Positions 23,301 to 30,585 of a DNA stretch of 39,088 bases are shown here, one piece after another. Every line of letters starts with the position of its first letter. Within the stretch, counting starts at the first letter, position 1. This stretch comes from a virus. The position numbers were made by a program, and so were the translations under genes. The DNA lies in IMG/VR virus record IMGVR_UViG_3300034374_007952, positions 1-39,088 of that record; one strand, given 5' to 3'. The notes beneath the pieces are model-generated. The model searched no databases, was not told the DNA's origin, and saw only the letters and a list, made by a program, of their open reading frames with translations.

Positions 23301-24701
23301 GAGAACTTAACACCTCCTACGGAAGTGGTTAACCTCGCTGTAACAGGTAACACTTTTGATTGCGATGGTAACGACTATGTTTACTTCATCGATCTTGAAT
23401 GGGAAGCTCCAACAAGCGGGACGTTTGAAGCGTTTGAAATATATGTAAACTCAGGTCAAGGTTTTTACTTAGATGGAACAAGTACAACACTTAATTACCG
23501 TCATACCGTAGATCAAACTTTCCTTGGTGATGTTCATTCATTTAAAGTTCTCGCCGTAAGTCCTACAGGTTCTAAACTTCAATTAGGTAACGTAAGTGCT
23601 GTTACATCAACTCCAACCGCCAAGAGTACACCGCCTAGTGACGTTGACGGTTTATTCATTAACATCACTAACCAAACTATGCAGTTAACGTGGTCGCTTG
23701 TAGCAGACTGTGATGTTCAAAAATATCAGCTAAGATACGCTCCATCTCTGACAGCTATATGGGAACAATCAGTTTTCTTAGTGGACATTGATAAAAATAC
23801 AAATACCGCAAACGTTCAAGCTCGTACAGGTTCATACTTCATAAAAGTGATTGACTTTAATGGGAACGAATCAACTAACGAAGCGATAGCCATTACATCT
23901 ATTCCAGAACTTTTCGACCTTAACGTTATCGAAGAGACAGACGACTTTCCAACACTACCTGGAAGTTTAGATCGAACTGTTGACTTCGGTGGAACTTTAT
24001 TACTTGCTGAAACTGCACCAACTATTTACGAACCTGAAGGGTTCTATTTTTACGAAGACTTTTTAGACTTAGGTGATATTTTCACCGTTCGTCTTCAGTC
24101 CTTGGTAACTGCTGAAGGTTTTAGTGATGCTGACTTAATGGTTAATTGGGTGACACTCGATACGGTAGCTCAACTTGCTACCACAACTGTCGCGGACTGG
24201 GACGTTGTAACAGAATATCGAGCTAGAGACACGCCTTTTGCAATGGCGAACTGGACTTCACTTGATATAATCGATCCGATAAGTGAAGGCGACCCTGATG
24301 ATTTTACAGCATGGATACCTTTCACTATCGGAGATTTCACAGGCCGCATCTTCCAGTTTCGTGTCAGATTAATCAGTAACAATCCAGTGGTTACGCCGCG
24401 TGTCTTTGACGCTGTTATTCGATCTGACATGCCCGATAGGGACGTAAGTTTCGAGAACTTAACATCGGTCATTCCAGGTTCTACTACTGTAACGTACTCA
24501 CCAGGCTTTAAGGGACCAGGCACAACACCTGCAATTCAGATAACACAAGACAATGCAAGTCAGGGTGATTACTATGTAATTAGTAACAAAACGTTAGACG
24601 ACTTTGATATTGATTTCTTCGACAAAAATGATGTTAAAGTTGTGAGACAGTTTGACGTATTGGCCAAGGGATTTGGGTTTAAATCAGGCGCTACAATTTA
24701 A
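20355..24701 (+). CDS. Central tail-tip protein, gpI-gpJ-like fusion
   Basis: This 1448-residue protein is the central tip that contacts the receptor. Residues 1-80 look like the ubiquitin-like domain of lambda gpI (EIVVRKNP, LVVKDDATIEEM, then SVLFAVTPRGGEGG). Residues 90-145 are a glycine/alanine-rich hydrophobic segment typical of gpI and J N-termini. Residues 170-220 carry the J-like pattern RTVPKVYGTHRIFPVLAANF. The middle is the tail-hub region, with the barrel QARLTVVDGRYGVLID near residue 725. Residues 990-1185 hold two fibronectin type III-like domains. The last 260 residues differ from lambda J and are likely to bind the receptor. There is no separate gpI gene, so a fusion is inferred. 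Confidence 0.86.
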   Translation: MSKEIVVRKNPLSTDSKVLVVKDDATIEEMYEEVLKANKLPREGYDKYFKVYIGGHEVYRRYWKTSKPLQGKSVLFAVTPRGGEGGQIFKQVAIITITAVVAVITSPAGGAAFGTGTGAAFGSALATAGAAIGSTLLFNALIPPLNNALGFNASEADGFSNSQSFSITNQNNQSRKLRTVPKVYGTHRIFPVLAANFYLSSEADPDNNGALSNYFYAIYDFGLGPLALDQFRIGETLLSEFSQVDFRLVDLNKPGVEEGIWDQALSNNFQLYKGDVTQQSIGVAINANENNPGPPPVDDYQVVRNATPNTNSEEQEISLILNLPNGLFSVFETGAIRNSQIDLKVEFAEVGTEDYRNFDDLVFVNDFNSSLQAFNKEILANSFSNNSFTLLSTFPADKNLQASIVGNAFIFPEGLENPEASYYDIAEQSIGILKGNIYSFNISADIHVPTVGELIYINGQEMFTITFINFNGTQNAWNIITTPAKFTVTIAYDLVRTPNDPAAIFTATATQRVHTNNILEDGGSTSVMKVKSSENGIITIDNLQTPNSNVTVIFKPKTLNDVKVRLTRKNTNHNFTFQRNDALTWSILTTRFDTNPIVTTKRHVFMEVRIKATDQLNGVIENLSAIATSVLDVYDGANWSKQITQNPAWVLADLLTGEVNKRAIAQNRLDADLLKEWADFCDEIPTAPPNISTFSQPRFQCNFVLDFNTTLTQLIDRVTNAAQARLTVVDGRYGVLIDRAKTTPVQVFTPRNSNNFSSTRVYSEIPDGLRINYVDAGSGFEIRQETVFNDGFDATTAVDFDELDTFAVTNSEQAFRFGRYMLAQLKLRQETITIDVDFEHLVCTRGDYVVITQDAMRVGGVPARVINVAGNVVTIDAPFATEPATSYGYRFRNATSGVTAVATMTITDEVTATLDGLIPNVGDLIIWGEISQVTYDCIVKTVSPNRNLTATLTLVEKNDAIFDAESSVNIPDYNPQLSTIQDENLTPPTEVVNLAVTGNTFDCDGNDYVYFIDLEWEAPTSGTFEAFEIYVNSGQGFYLDGTSTTLNYRHTVDQTFLGDVHSFKVLAVSPTGSKLQLGNVSAVTSTPTAKSTPPSDVDGLFINITNQTMQLTWSLVADCDVQKYQLRYAPSLTAIWEQSVFLVDIDKNTNTANVQARTGSYFIKVIDFNGNESTNEAIAITSIPELFDLNVIEETDDFPTLPGSLDRTVDFGGTLLLAETAPTIYEPEGFYFYEDFLDLGDIFTVRLQSLVTAEGFSDADLMVNWVTLDTVAQLATTTVADWDVVTEYRARDTPFAMANWTSLDIIDPISEGDPDDFTAWIPFTIGDFTGRIFQFRVRLISNNPVVTPRVFDAVIRSDMPDRDVSFENLTSVIPGSTTVTYSPGFKGPGTTPAIQITQDNASQGDYYVISNKTLDDFDIDFFDKNDVKVVRQFDVLAKGFGFKSGATI

Positions 24702-24719
24702 TTAAACGGAGTTATATAC

Positions 24720-27700
24720 ATGGCAAGCGGATCAATCTTTTCAGACATTAACCCGGCAACAACGTCGGGTACACAATTAGCGACAATTCTAAATGATTTT
24801 AAAGATGCTGTACGTGCAGGATTTTGTACCAATGGTGGGTCAAGACCTACTAATTTAGGTACTGGTGGTTATTGGATCGACCAACAAAACGATCCGATCT
24901 GGTCTTACAAAATGTTTGACGGTACAACCGATAGAGAAATATTTCAACTTAACACCACAACTGGTGCAGTTACTATTTCATCATCTGGTGAACAATCAAC
25001 TATTACTAAAATTTCCGACGATGCTTTAGGGCCAGTATTAAAGTTTTTAAAAGCTCGTACAACTGGCGATCAAACTCAAGACGGTGATTCGATTGGTGAC
25101 ATTGAGTTCACAGCGACTAACGATGCTGCTGGTGAAGAGTTATCGATGCGAGTTCGAGTCGTAGCTACCGATAACGCTACAGTCGGAGCGCATGGTTCAG
25201 ACATGACAATTGAAGGTACTCCTGACGGTGGTGCTACAATGTCTGAGATTATTAGAGTGAAGGGCGATGGTAAAGTTGGCCTAGGTACTTCTACACCTGG
25301 CGAGAGACTTCATGTTAACGGAGCTTCAAGTAACACTAACGCTAAAATTCAAAACACTGAAGACTCTACAACAGCACCGAAAGTTGCGTTAAAGAAAAGT
25401 CGTATTGCTGGAAGTGGACAGACTCAAACAAGTGATGAGCTAGGTAACGTTGATTTCCTTGGTACTGATCAAAACGGTGCTGAAGTAGTCGTTGCTAGAG
25501 TCAAGTCCGTAGCTGCTGAGAACAGTACCGATACTCAACATGGTGGTACTTATGAGATTCAAACTGTAGCAAACGGAGCAACTGCACTAGTCGCAAGATT
25601 ATCAATCGACAACGCAGGTAAAGTTACAATCTCAGGTGATCTTCAGGTCGATGGAACCACTACTACAGTTAATTCTACAACCTTGGATGTGACAGATTCC
25701 AATGTGACTCTCAATAAGGGAGGAAACGCTGCGAGTGGTGTAGATGCTGGTATCACTGTAGAGATGAGTGATGCTACAGATGTAGTTATTGAACACAACA
25801 CCGCTCTTGCTTCAAAATGGCAAGCAGGTGAACAAGGTTCTGAAGCTGAAGTAACAACTGTTTCACACACTCAAACGTTAACGAATAAAACCATTAACGG
25901 CGGGGTTTACGATCTACTGGAAATGGTTCAACAGACGACTCCTGCCAATCCAGCAGCGGGAAGATTTAAACTATATTTCAAGAGTGATGGGAATCTTTAT
26001 AAACTCGACAGTGCCGGAACCGAAGCGCAAGTAGGCGGCGGTGGTGGCGGTTCTGCTTTAGAGATTAAAGATGAAGGTGTCACTGTTGATGCTGCGGTTA
26101 CAGAAATTAATGTAACAGGTGGTGGTGCTACGGCGGTTCAATCTTCTCCTGGGGTAGTTCAAATTAATATCCCTGGCGGCGGCGGTAGTATAAACCTGGC
26201 AGAGCATTTTAACTTGTACTCGGCCGTAGTCACAAATAACGGTACAGCCGCTATAACAACTCAATCGCAAACATTTGTTCAATCAGTAAACAGAACTGCT
26301 TTGGGTGTGGTGGATGTAGTTTTCACTCCAGGCTTTTTTTCTCAAATACCTACAGTTCACGCTACTATTAACGAGCAAGATTCGAATGGTGACGAAGGTT
26401 GCTTTATATCAGCTATAACTACTTCGGGTTTCACTCTGAATACAACTGCTGATAGTGCCGCCTTTGACCAAGACTTCTCTTTTGAGTGTATGAGACAAGG
26501 GACTGATTATGATACTTCAGCTTCTAACACTAACTTCTACGGTGCCGTTATTGATAACAACGGAGCAACAGCTAGTGTCACCTCTCAGTCTCAGTCGTTT
26601 ATACAGTCTGTTACTAGGACCGCTACAGGTACAGTAGATGTTGTATTTAATACTTCTTTCTTTGGTCAAGTACCTGCGGTTTACGGGTCAATTAATAACT
26701 TGGCATTGCAAGGTGATGAAGGTGTATTCTTTCAATCTGTAACGGCGGCGGGTTTAACGTATAGAACTACAGCAGACAGTATTGCACACGATGTACCTAT
26801 AACCATTCATGTGGCCAGACAAGGCGCGGACTTACAGGGAAACCTAACCAATGAAGAGAGTTGTTTTGCTGCCAAGATTCAAAACAATGGAACGTCTACT
26901 ATAACCTCTCAAGGTCGCACGTTCATACAAAGTGTCAGTAGAACAGGCTTAGGTGTAACTGACGTAACTTTTACTCCTGGTTTCTTTACTGCCATACCTT
27001 CACTTACTGGTGCCATAGAGCAAACAGCTACCAATGGCGATGAAGGTTTATTCATCTACAACATAACTACTTCCGGCTGTACTTGTGAAACAACTGCTGA
27101 TAGTGCGCAATTCGATCAAGACTTTACATTGAGTGCCATCCGTCAAGCTTCTGATTATATAATCCCTAGTGGTGGTGGAACTACTGTAGTTAACGTAGTA
27201 GAAGATTACTATAGGCAATCAGGTTTTGTTTCTAAAAACGGAAGTAATCAATGTTTACTTAAAACAGTTGAGGATAATAATTCTCCGACTTTATTTACTT
27301 ACACTGAACCGGGTGGAGATCATTCTCGATTTACTTTTGTTGAAGCTGCATCTTTCCATTGTTCTTTCTCAACTACTGGTGCAGACAACTCACAGTTCAT
27401 TGAATGGTATAACTCAAGTGATAGTTTAATTTCTAGTTCTTCTGACAGTGTAAACAGCACAGGCGATAAAACTTGTAAGGCCTTAGTGGGTCAAGCTGAT
27501 GTAGGTGATTATTTAGTTGCAGTTTCCTTAGTAAGTCCTGCTGATAGTGCCACAGATGTTAACTTCTCTCTGAAAGCTTTAGATACCGCATTAGATTCTA
27601 ATGTTGAATCCATAGGTTACAATGGGTTCACTTCAAGAAACGGTGGCGGTGACGTTCTATTTAAAACATTGGTTCAAGATTCAGGTTCTCTTAAAGTTAG

Positions 27701-28532
27701 TGATTCAGCGACAGATCACACTCGTTACGAATTCACACAAATTTGTGACTTTGAGGTTATGGCTTCAACACAAGTGGTAACTAGTACAACCGTCGCGCTT
27801 ATATGGAAGAACTCTTCCGATGTTGAAATAGCTAGAGCGCAAGACGGTCAACCTAACGGATGTACTCAATTAGCAGGAAGGGCAGCAGTAGGTGATTACA
27901 TAATTGTAAATATGAGTGCTAACCCTGATGATAATTTAAGAACAAGTTTTCATGTCAACGCTTATCCTGTTAGCGATACCGCTAGAACAACTCACTTAAT
28001 GATGTTTAGTGATAATGATGGTTATAACTCAAGCCGATACTTGTTACAGAATCAGATCGTAGATACCGCGGGTGGATTAGTTACAAAGTCTGAAACAGGC
28101 TCCTACACTAGATTCACATTCGATAGTGCTTGTAGGTTTAGTACTGGTACAAGTTATGAAGGGTCTAACCAAGCAGTAGGTCAATTTGCCGGACCTGAGC
28201 TTTACACTAGTGGTGATGTACTTAAATGGAGAGGTGTTGATAGGGGTGCTAATGGTGTTTCAGCAGGTAACATGGTCGGTTTTGCAGATGCAGGAGACTA
28301 CCTAGTTTATCATAGTGATACAGGTGACTCATCTAACAGTACAAGTACAAACTTTTGGGTATACGCAAGTAACCCCGGTACTAAAACAGTAAGCGATGGT
28401 AACGGTTTCCTTGGTGTTATTTCTTCTGACCCTGTATCTCCCACCAACGGAGAATCTTGGATTAACAGTACCGATAAGAAACATAAGTTTAGATTCGGTG
28501 GTACTACATTTAGTTCAGCCGCATATACATAG
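24720..28532 (+). CDS. Tail fibre protein with repeated domains
   Basis: This 1270-residue fibre starts with an N-terminal anchor (SIFSDINPATTSGTQLATILNDFKDAVRAGF) after a CGGAG site. Residues 101-311 hold two stalk units with the fibre pattern VGLGTSTPGERLHVNG and ISGDLQVDG. Residues 320-395 contain TLDVTDSNVTLNKGG and SHTQTLTNKTINGG, common in marine phage fibres. A Gly-rich hinge at 438-445 leads to three copies of a 100-residue domain and then three of a 120-residue domain. The end (PTNGESWINSTDKKHKFRFGG) resembles many phage fibre tips. No chaperone or S74 peptidase is visible. Host range is probably set here and in the J-like protein. Confidence 0.88.
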   Translation: MASGSIFSDINPATTSGTQLATILNDFKDAVRAGFCTNGGSRPTNLGTGGYWIDQQNDPIWSYKMFDGTTDREIFQLNTTTGAVTISSSGEQSTITKISDDALGPVLKFLKARTTGDQTQDGDSIGDIEFTATNDAAGEELSMRVRVVATDNATVGAHGSDMTIEGTPDGGATMSEIIRVKGDGKVGLGTSTPGERLHVNGASSNTNAKIQNTEDSTTAPKVALKKSRIAGSGQTQTSDELGNVDFLGTDQNGAEVVVARVKSVAAENSTDTQHGGTYEIQTVANGATALVARLSIDNAGKVTISGDLQVDGTTTTVNSTTLDVTDSNVTLNKGGNAASGVDAGITVEMSDATDVVIEHNTALASKWQAGEQGSEAEVTTVSHTQTLTNKTINGGVYDLLEMVQQTTPANPAAGRFKLYFKSDGNLYKLDSAGTEAQVGGGGGGSALEIKDEGVTVDAAVTEINVTGGGATAVQSSPGVVQINIPGGGGSINLAEHFNLYSAVVTNNGTAAITTQSQTFVQSVNRTALGVVDVVFTPGFFSQIPTVHATINEQDSNGDEGCFISAITTSGFTLNTTADSAAFDQDFSFECMRQGTDYDTSASNTNFYGAVIDNNGATASVTSQSQSFIQSVTRTATGTVDVVFNTSFFGQVPAVYGSINNLALQGDEGVFFQSVTAAGLTYRTTADSIAHDVPITIHVARQGADLQGNLTNEESCFAAKIQNNGTSTITSQGRTFIQSVSRTGLGVTDVTFTPGFFTAIPSLTGAIEQTATNGDEGLFIYNITTSGCTCETTADSAQFDQDFTLSAIRQASDYIIPSGGGTTVVNVVEDYYRQSGFVSKNGSNQCLLKTVEDNNSPTLFTYTEPGGDHSRFTFVEAASFHCSFSTTGADNSQFIEWYNSSDSLISSSSDSVNSTGDKTCKALVGQADVGDYLVAVSLVSPADSATDVNFSLKALDTALDSNVESIGYNGFTSRNGGGDVLFKTLVQDSGSLKVSDSATDHTRYEFTQICDFEVMASTQVVTSTTVALIWKNSSDVEIARAQDGQPNGCTQLAGRAAVGDYIIVNMSANPDDNLRTSFHVNAYPVSDTARTTHLMMFSDNDGYNSSRYLLQNQIVDTAGGLVTKSETGSYTRFTFDSACRFSTGTSYEGSNQAVGQFAGPELYTSGDVLKWRGVDRGANGVSAGNMVGFADAGDYLVYHSDTGDSSNSTSTNFWVYASNPGTKTVSDGNGFLGVISSDPVSPTNGESWINSTDKKHKFRFGGTTFSSAAYT
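26208..27158 (+). repeat. Three copies of a 100-residue fibre domain
   Basis: Residues 497-597, 605-704 and 714-813 share A(V/K)(V/I)xNNG(T/A), a TSQ(S/G)(Q/R)(S/T)F(I/V)QSV(T/S/N)RT strand, VVF(T/N)(P/T)(G/S)FF, NGDEG or QGDEG, TTADS and a RQG(T/A)D or RQASD end. The copies are diverged at the DNA level. They probably stack as repeated blades along the fibre. Confidence 0.85.
27201..28370 (+). repeat. Three copies of a 120-residue fibre domain
   Basis: Residues 828-953, 963-1082 and 1094-1217 share a start of the form Q-S-G-F-x-S-(K/R)-N-G, a DH(S/T)R(F/Y)xF strand, and an end with VGDY(L/I)(V/I) or AGDYLV. The third copy is the most diverged. This second repeat family follows the first directly and forms the distal part of the fibre. 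Confidence 0.75.
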
Positions 28533-28540
28533 GACTAATT

Positions 28541-28675
28541 ATGAAGACAATAGCTTTTGGTATCTTAACTACAATGCTAACAGGGTTACTCGCTTGGGCG
28601 GGTAACACTATAGTAGAGCTAGAGTCTAGGGCCACAAAGCTAGAGCTTCATAAGACCTATATACATAAAAAATAA
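28541..28675 (+). CDS. 44-residue single-membrane-segment protein of the lysis cassette
   Basis: An ATG with an AGGA site seven bases upstream starts a 44-codon frame in the gap after the tail fibre. Residues 4-23 are hydrophobic (IAFGILTTMLTGLLAWAGN), followed by a charged helix (VELESRATKLELHKTYIHKK). One segment with a charged C-terminal tail fits a small holin-accessory or antiholin protein next to an endolysin gene. A signal-anchor leader is the alternative. The start follows the fibre stop by eight bases, and a weak terminator follows its own stop. Confidence 0.6.
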   Translation: MKTIAFGILTTMLTGLLAWAGNTIVELESRATKLELHKTYIHKK

Positions 28676-28677
28676 AC

Positions 28678-28699
28678 GAGGGGTGTAAAGCCCCTCTTT
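28678..28699 (+). terminator. Possible weak terminator before the endolysin gene
   Basis: GAGGGGT (28678-28684) pairs with GCCCCTC (28690-28696), one pair being T-G, around GTAAA, then TTT. The stem is strong but the T run has only three bases, so it probably attenuates rather than ends transcription. Confidence 0.5.
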
Positions 28700-28713
28700 A
28701 AAGGTTAACGACA

Positions 28714-29136
28714 ATGCCAAGTTTCGGTTCAAGATCACAACGTAGACTGGAGGAGCTTCACGAAGACCTCCAGTTAATTTTACTAACGGCAATCAAGCAC
28801 GTTGATTTTTCAATACTCGAAGGTCATAGAGATAAAGATACTCAAAATGAATACTTTCATGCAGGTAAGTCAAAACTTAAATGGCCTTTAAGTAAACACA
28901 ATAAGAAACCATCAGAAGCGGCTGACGTTCTACCTTACCCATTTGCGCAAGCTGATTGGAGTAACTACAAAAGGTTCTATTACCTTGGTGGTATTTTAAT
29001 TGCTACAGCGGAGATGCTTTACGCTGAAGGTTTGATAGAACATAAACTTCGTTTCGGTGGTGACTGGGATATGGACGACGATTTAGATGATCAAAAATTT
29101 AATGATTTACCTCATGTAGAATTGGTGGAAGTATGA
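28714..29136 (+). CDS. Endolysin, M15-type zinc peptidase
   Basis: The 140-residue product is a peptidoglycan peptidase of the M15 (VanY / T5 Lys-like) family. The start (SQRRLEELHEDLQLILLTAI) and FSILEGHR are typical. The zinc ligands are H62 in LSKHN, D71 in SEAADVLP and H134 in LPHVEL. The usual SxAVD is written SEAAD here, which keeps the aspartate. RFGGDWD near residue 113 is a family signature. The gene is the core of the lysis cassette, lies after the fibre, and overlaps the holin start (ATGA). No signal peptide is seen, so export depends on the holin. Confidence 0.93.
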   Translation: MPSFGSRSQRRLEELHEDLQLILLTAIKHVDFSILEGHRDKDTQNEYFHAGKSKLKWPLSKHNKKPSEAADVLPYPFAQADWSNYKRFYYLGGILIATAEMLYAEGLIEHKLRFGGDWDMDDDLDDQKFNDLPHVELVEV

Positions 29137-29303
29137 AACATTTATGGCAAGACAGAAGGTACTCGGCGTGTATTCTAGGTATAATAGGTTTAGTGTTCCT
29201 TGGTTATACCAAGGGTACTGACGTAGGCGTTCCGTTATCTACCATCTGTATCGGGTTAGGTGCTGCGAACGCTTATCAAAAGAAGGGTGCTAATGACAAA
29301 TAA
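29133..29303 (+). CDS. Putative holin, two membrane segments
   Basis: A 56-codon frame starts at an ATG that overlaps the endolysin stop by four bases. Residues 12-26 (ACILGIIGLVFLGY) and 31-46 (VGVPLSTICIGLGAANAY) are hydrophobic, and the N-terminus is charged (KHLWQDRR). The C-terminus (QKKGANDK) is basic. Two segments, small size, charged ends and translational coupling to the endolysin make a class II-like holin the best guess. The topology is inferred from composition only. It is too short for a general gene caller to be sure of, but coupling and position support it strongly. Confidence 0.72.
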   Translation: MKHLWQDRRYSACILGIIGLVFLGYTKGTDVGVPLSTICIGLGAANAYQKKGANDK

Positions 29304-29790
29304 AGCTACTTTAGGTATTTACATTGGTATAGGTTTAACAGTTGCTTTTCTAGCTGGCCGATTTTCTACACCTGAAAAAGTAAAGATCGAGAAAGTTGAA
29401 GTTGTTAAACTTGTAGAACGTGAAGACCTAAAAGAAGCAATTAAAAAAGACGAAACGAAAGAGATAACAACTGAAGTGATCGAGAAGAAAGATGGGACAA
29501 AGATTACCAGAACTAAAACTCGAATCGTCAATAAAGATCAAACTAAAAAGTACAAAACGAAATCAAAAGATTTAAGTAGCGAGAAACGAGAGAGTAAATT
29601 AGTTGAGAACCGCGCTCGTAATCGAATCACTCTGTTAAAATTCGCACCAGAGTCGTTACGTGATTTCAGGGAAGTAAATAGAAACTTTGGAATTATGTAT
29701 CAACATGAGTTTTTTTTGAATATTCATGGCGTAATTGGTGCTAAGATTAATAAGTTCGAACCATTTGTAGGAATAGGGATTAGTTTCTAA
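29293..29790 (+). CDS. Spanin-like inner-membrane protein
   Basis: The start is ATG 29293, with an AGAAGGG site six bases upstream, giving 165 residues. Residues 6-22 form one membrane segment. Residues 28-110 are a Lys/Glu-rich coiled coil (VKIEKVEVVKLVERED, KTRIVNKDQTKKYK), as in inner-membrane spanins that bridge to the outer membrane. The end is unusual: HGVIGAKINKFEPFVGIGISF alternates and finishes in phenylalanine, like outer-membrane beta strands. A spanin role is inferred from topology and place after the holin. A virion protein is the alternative. No lipobox-bearing partner gene is seen. Confidence 0.6.
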   Translation: MTNKATLGIYIGIGLTVAFLAGRFSTPEKVKIEKVEVVKLVEREDLKEAIKKDETKEITTEVIEKKDGTKITRTKTRIVNKDQTKKYKTKSKDLSSEKRESKLVENRARNRITLLKFAPESLRDFREVNRNFGIMYQHEFFLNIHGVIGAKINKFEPFVGIGISF

Positions 29791-30044
29791 TGAGCTTCAC
29801 ACCTGAAGAGACACGACAAATTGTAGCTGATATAGCGACGATTAAAACAAAGGTTGAAGGGATTAGTAATAACTTACCTGAAATTAAAAGCGATGTTAAA
29901 AAGAATACTAAGCACCGCTTTAAAGTAAATTCTATTTTGGCGTTGTTGACGTTTTTAATCCCAGTCTATCTGAAGTTTTTTCACAAACCTCACCTAGCAA
30001 AACAAGTGAAGAACCCTCCCTCAGTGTCGAGAGATAACCCTTAA
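29790..30044 (+). CDS. XhlA-like holin accessory protein
   Basis: The 84-residue product overlaps the previous stop by one base (TAATG). Residues 5-40 form a helix (QIVADIATIKTKVEGISNNL), then a Lys-rich turn, and residues 46-64 are a membrane segment (VNSILALLTFLIPVYLKFF). This N-terminal coiled coil plus C-terminal anchor matches XhlA-type proteins, which assist holin action. The last 20 residues are basic and Pro-rich. Its last 113 bases overlap a leftward gene. Function is inferred from topology. Confidence 0.6.
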   Translation: MSFTPEETRQIVADIATIKTKVEGISNNLPEIKSDVKKNTKHRFKVNSILALLTFLIPVYLKFFHKPHLAKQVKNPPSVSRDNP

Positions 30045-30159
30045 CATCGTAAGGATAAGTTTTGTACTCACCAATTTTAACCCATCTATTTTTGACTTTT
30101 TTAAAAAACTGTAAAAGCCTTTTTCTACCGCAACGATTAATGGTGTATCCTATCTCCAT
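29932..30159 (-). CDS. Small basic protein, unrecognised
   Basis: The leftward frame encodes 75 residues and overlaps the metallopeptidase stop by ten bases, so it is probably co-translated. It has Lys/Arg-rich patches (NRCGRKRLLQFFKKVKNRW) and a YPYDVKGYLSTLREGSS end region. The pattern looks like a real small DNA- or RNA-binding protein rather than a random frame, but no family is evident. It converges on the XhlA-like gene and overlaps its last 113 bases on the other strand. It could be spurious. Confidence 0.45.
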   Translation of the reverse strand: MEIGYTINRCGRKRLLQFFKKVKNRWVKIGEYKTYPYDVKGYLSTLREGSSLVLLGEVCEKTSDRLGLKTSTTPK

Positions 30160-30458
30160 TTCACAGACTTCCCTATCGACATATAGAGAAGTTCACCGAT
30201 TAAATCGATAAAAGGTTCATTATCACATAGTTCTTCTTGCCGAGCGTGATCTAACAAAGCGTGGGCATATTCATGCCAAAACGTTTGCTCGACCTGTTCA
30301 ACAGCTATCTCATTACCATTGACTTGCGTTTGTACAAATATTTCATTGGAGTAACACCTGTAAAGGCCTGTACAACCTTCTTTAGGGATATTCTGGACTA
30401 TTTTTACTTTGATAGTTTGGCCACCGAGTTTGACCTGTCTGGGGATATTGTAGGACAT
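30150..30458 (-). CDS. HExxH zinc metallopeptidase, ImmA/IrrE-like
   Basis: The start is the ATG at 30458-30456, with GGAGGA eight bases upstream on the minus strand, giving 102 residues. The zinc site is WHEYAHALLDHA (H62, E63, H66), and an acidic residue in NEPFIDLIGEL (E81 or E89) is the likely third ligand. The order of strands before the site (IKVKIVQNIP, then GLYRCYSNEIFVQ) fits small phage ImmA/IrrE-type peptidases, which cleave repressors in mobile elements. No repressor gene is adjacent. It forms the leftward arm of a divergent pair with a nuclease gene. Confidence 0.82.
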   Translation of the reverse strand: MSYNIPRQVKLGGQTIKVKIVQNIPKEGCTGLYRCYSNEIFVQTQVNGNEIAVEQVEQTFWHEYAHALLDHARQEELCDNEPFIDLIGELLYMSIGKSVKWR

Positions 30459-30550
30459 CGTAATTCCTCCGTACCTTAATGATACCAAGGTGAGATGTGT
30501 CGGTTCTATAGGGAGTTTAAGTCAGGTATATAGTAGAGTGGTTTACTTGT

Positions 30551-30580
30551 TTGTTAAGTAATCTTTCAAGTGCGTATAAT
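30551..30580 (+). promoter_or_regulatory. Sigma70-type promoter for the PD-(D/E)XK gene
   Basis: TTGTTA at 30551-30556 and a perfect TATAAT at 30575-30580 are 18 bases apart. The ATG of the nuclease gene starts six bases after the -10 box, so an mRNA from this promoter would be leaderless. A weaker leftward promoter (TTAACA, 16 bases, TACTAT at 30557-30530) overlaps the -35 region and could drive the metallopeptidase gene. Confidence 0.75.
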
Positions 30581-30585
30581 TAGAT

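Noticed and set aside
29260-29292. Longer N-terminus for the spanin-like gene
   Set aside because: It starts at a TTG inside the holin gene, while ATG 29293 has a good AGAAGGG site.
30261-30479. Rightward frame opposite the metallopeptidase
   Set aside because: It shadows a gene with a clear zinc motif, and has neither a start signal nor a family pattern.
30459-30488. Ten extra N-terminal residues on the metallopeptidase
   Set aside because: The internal ATG at 30458 has the GGAGGA site; the upstream start has none.
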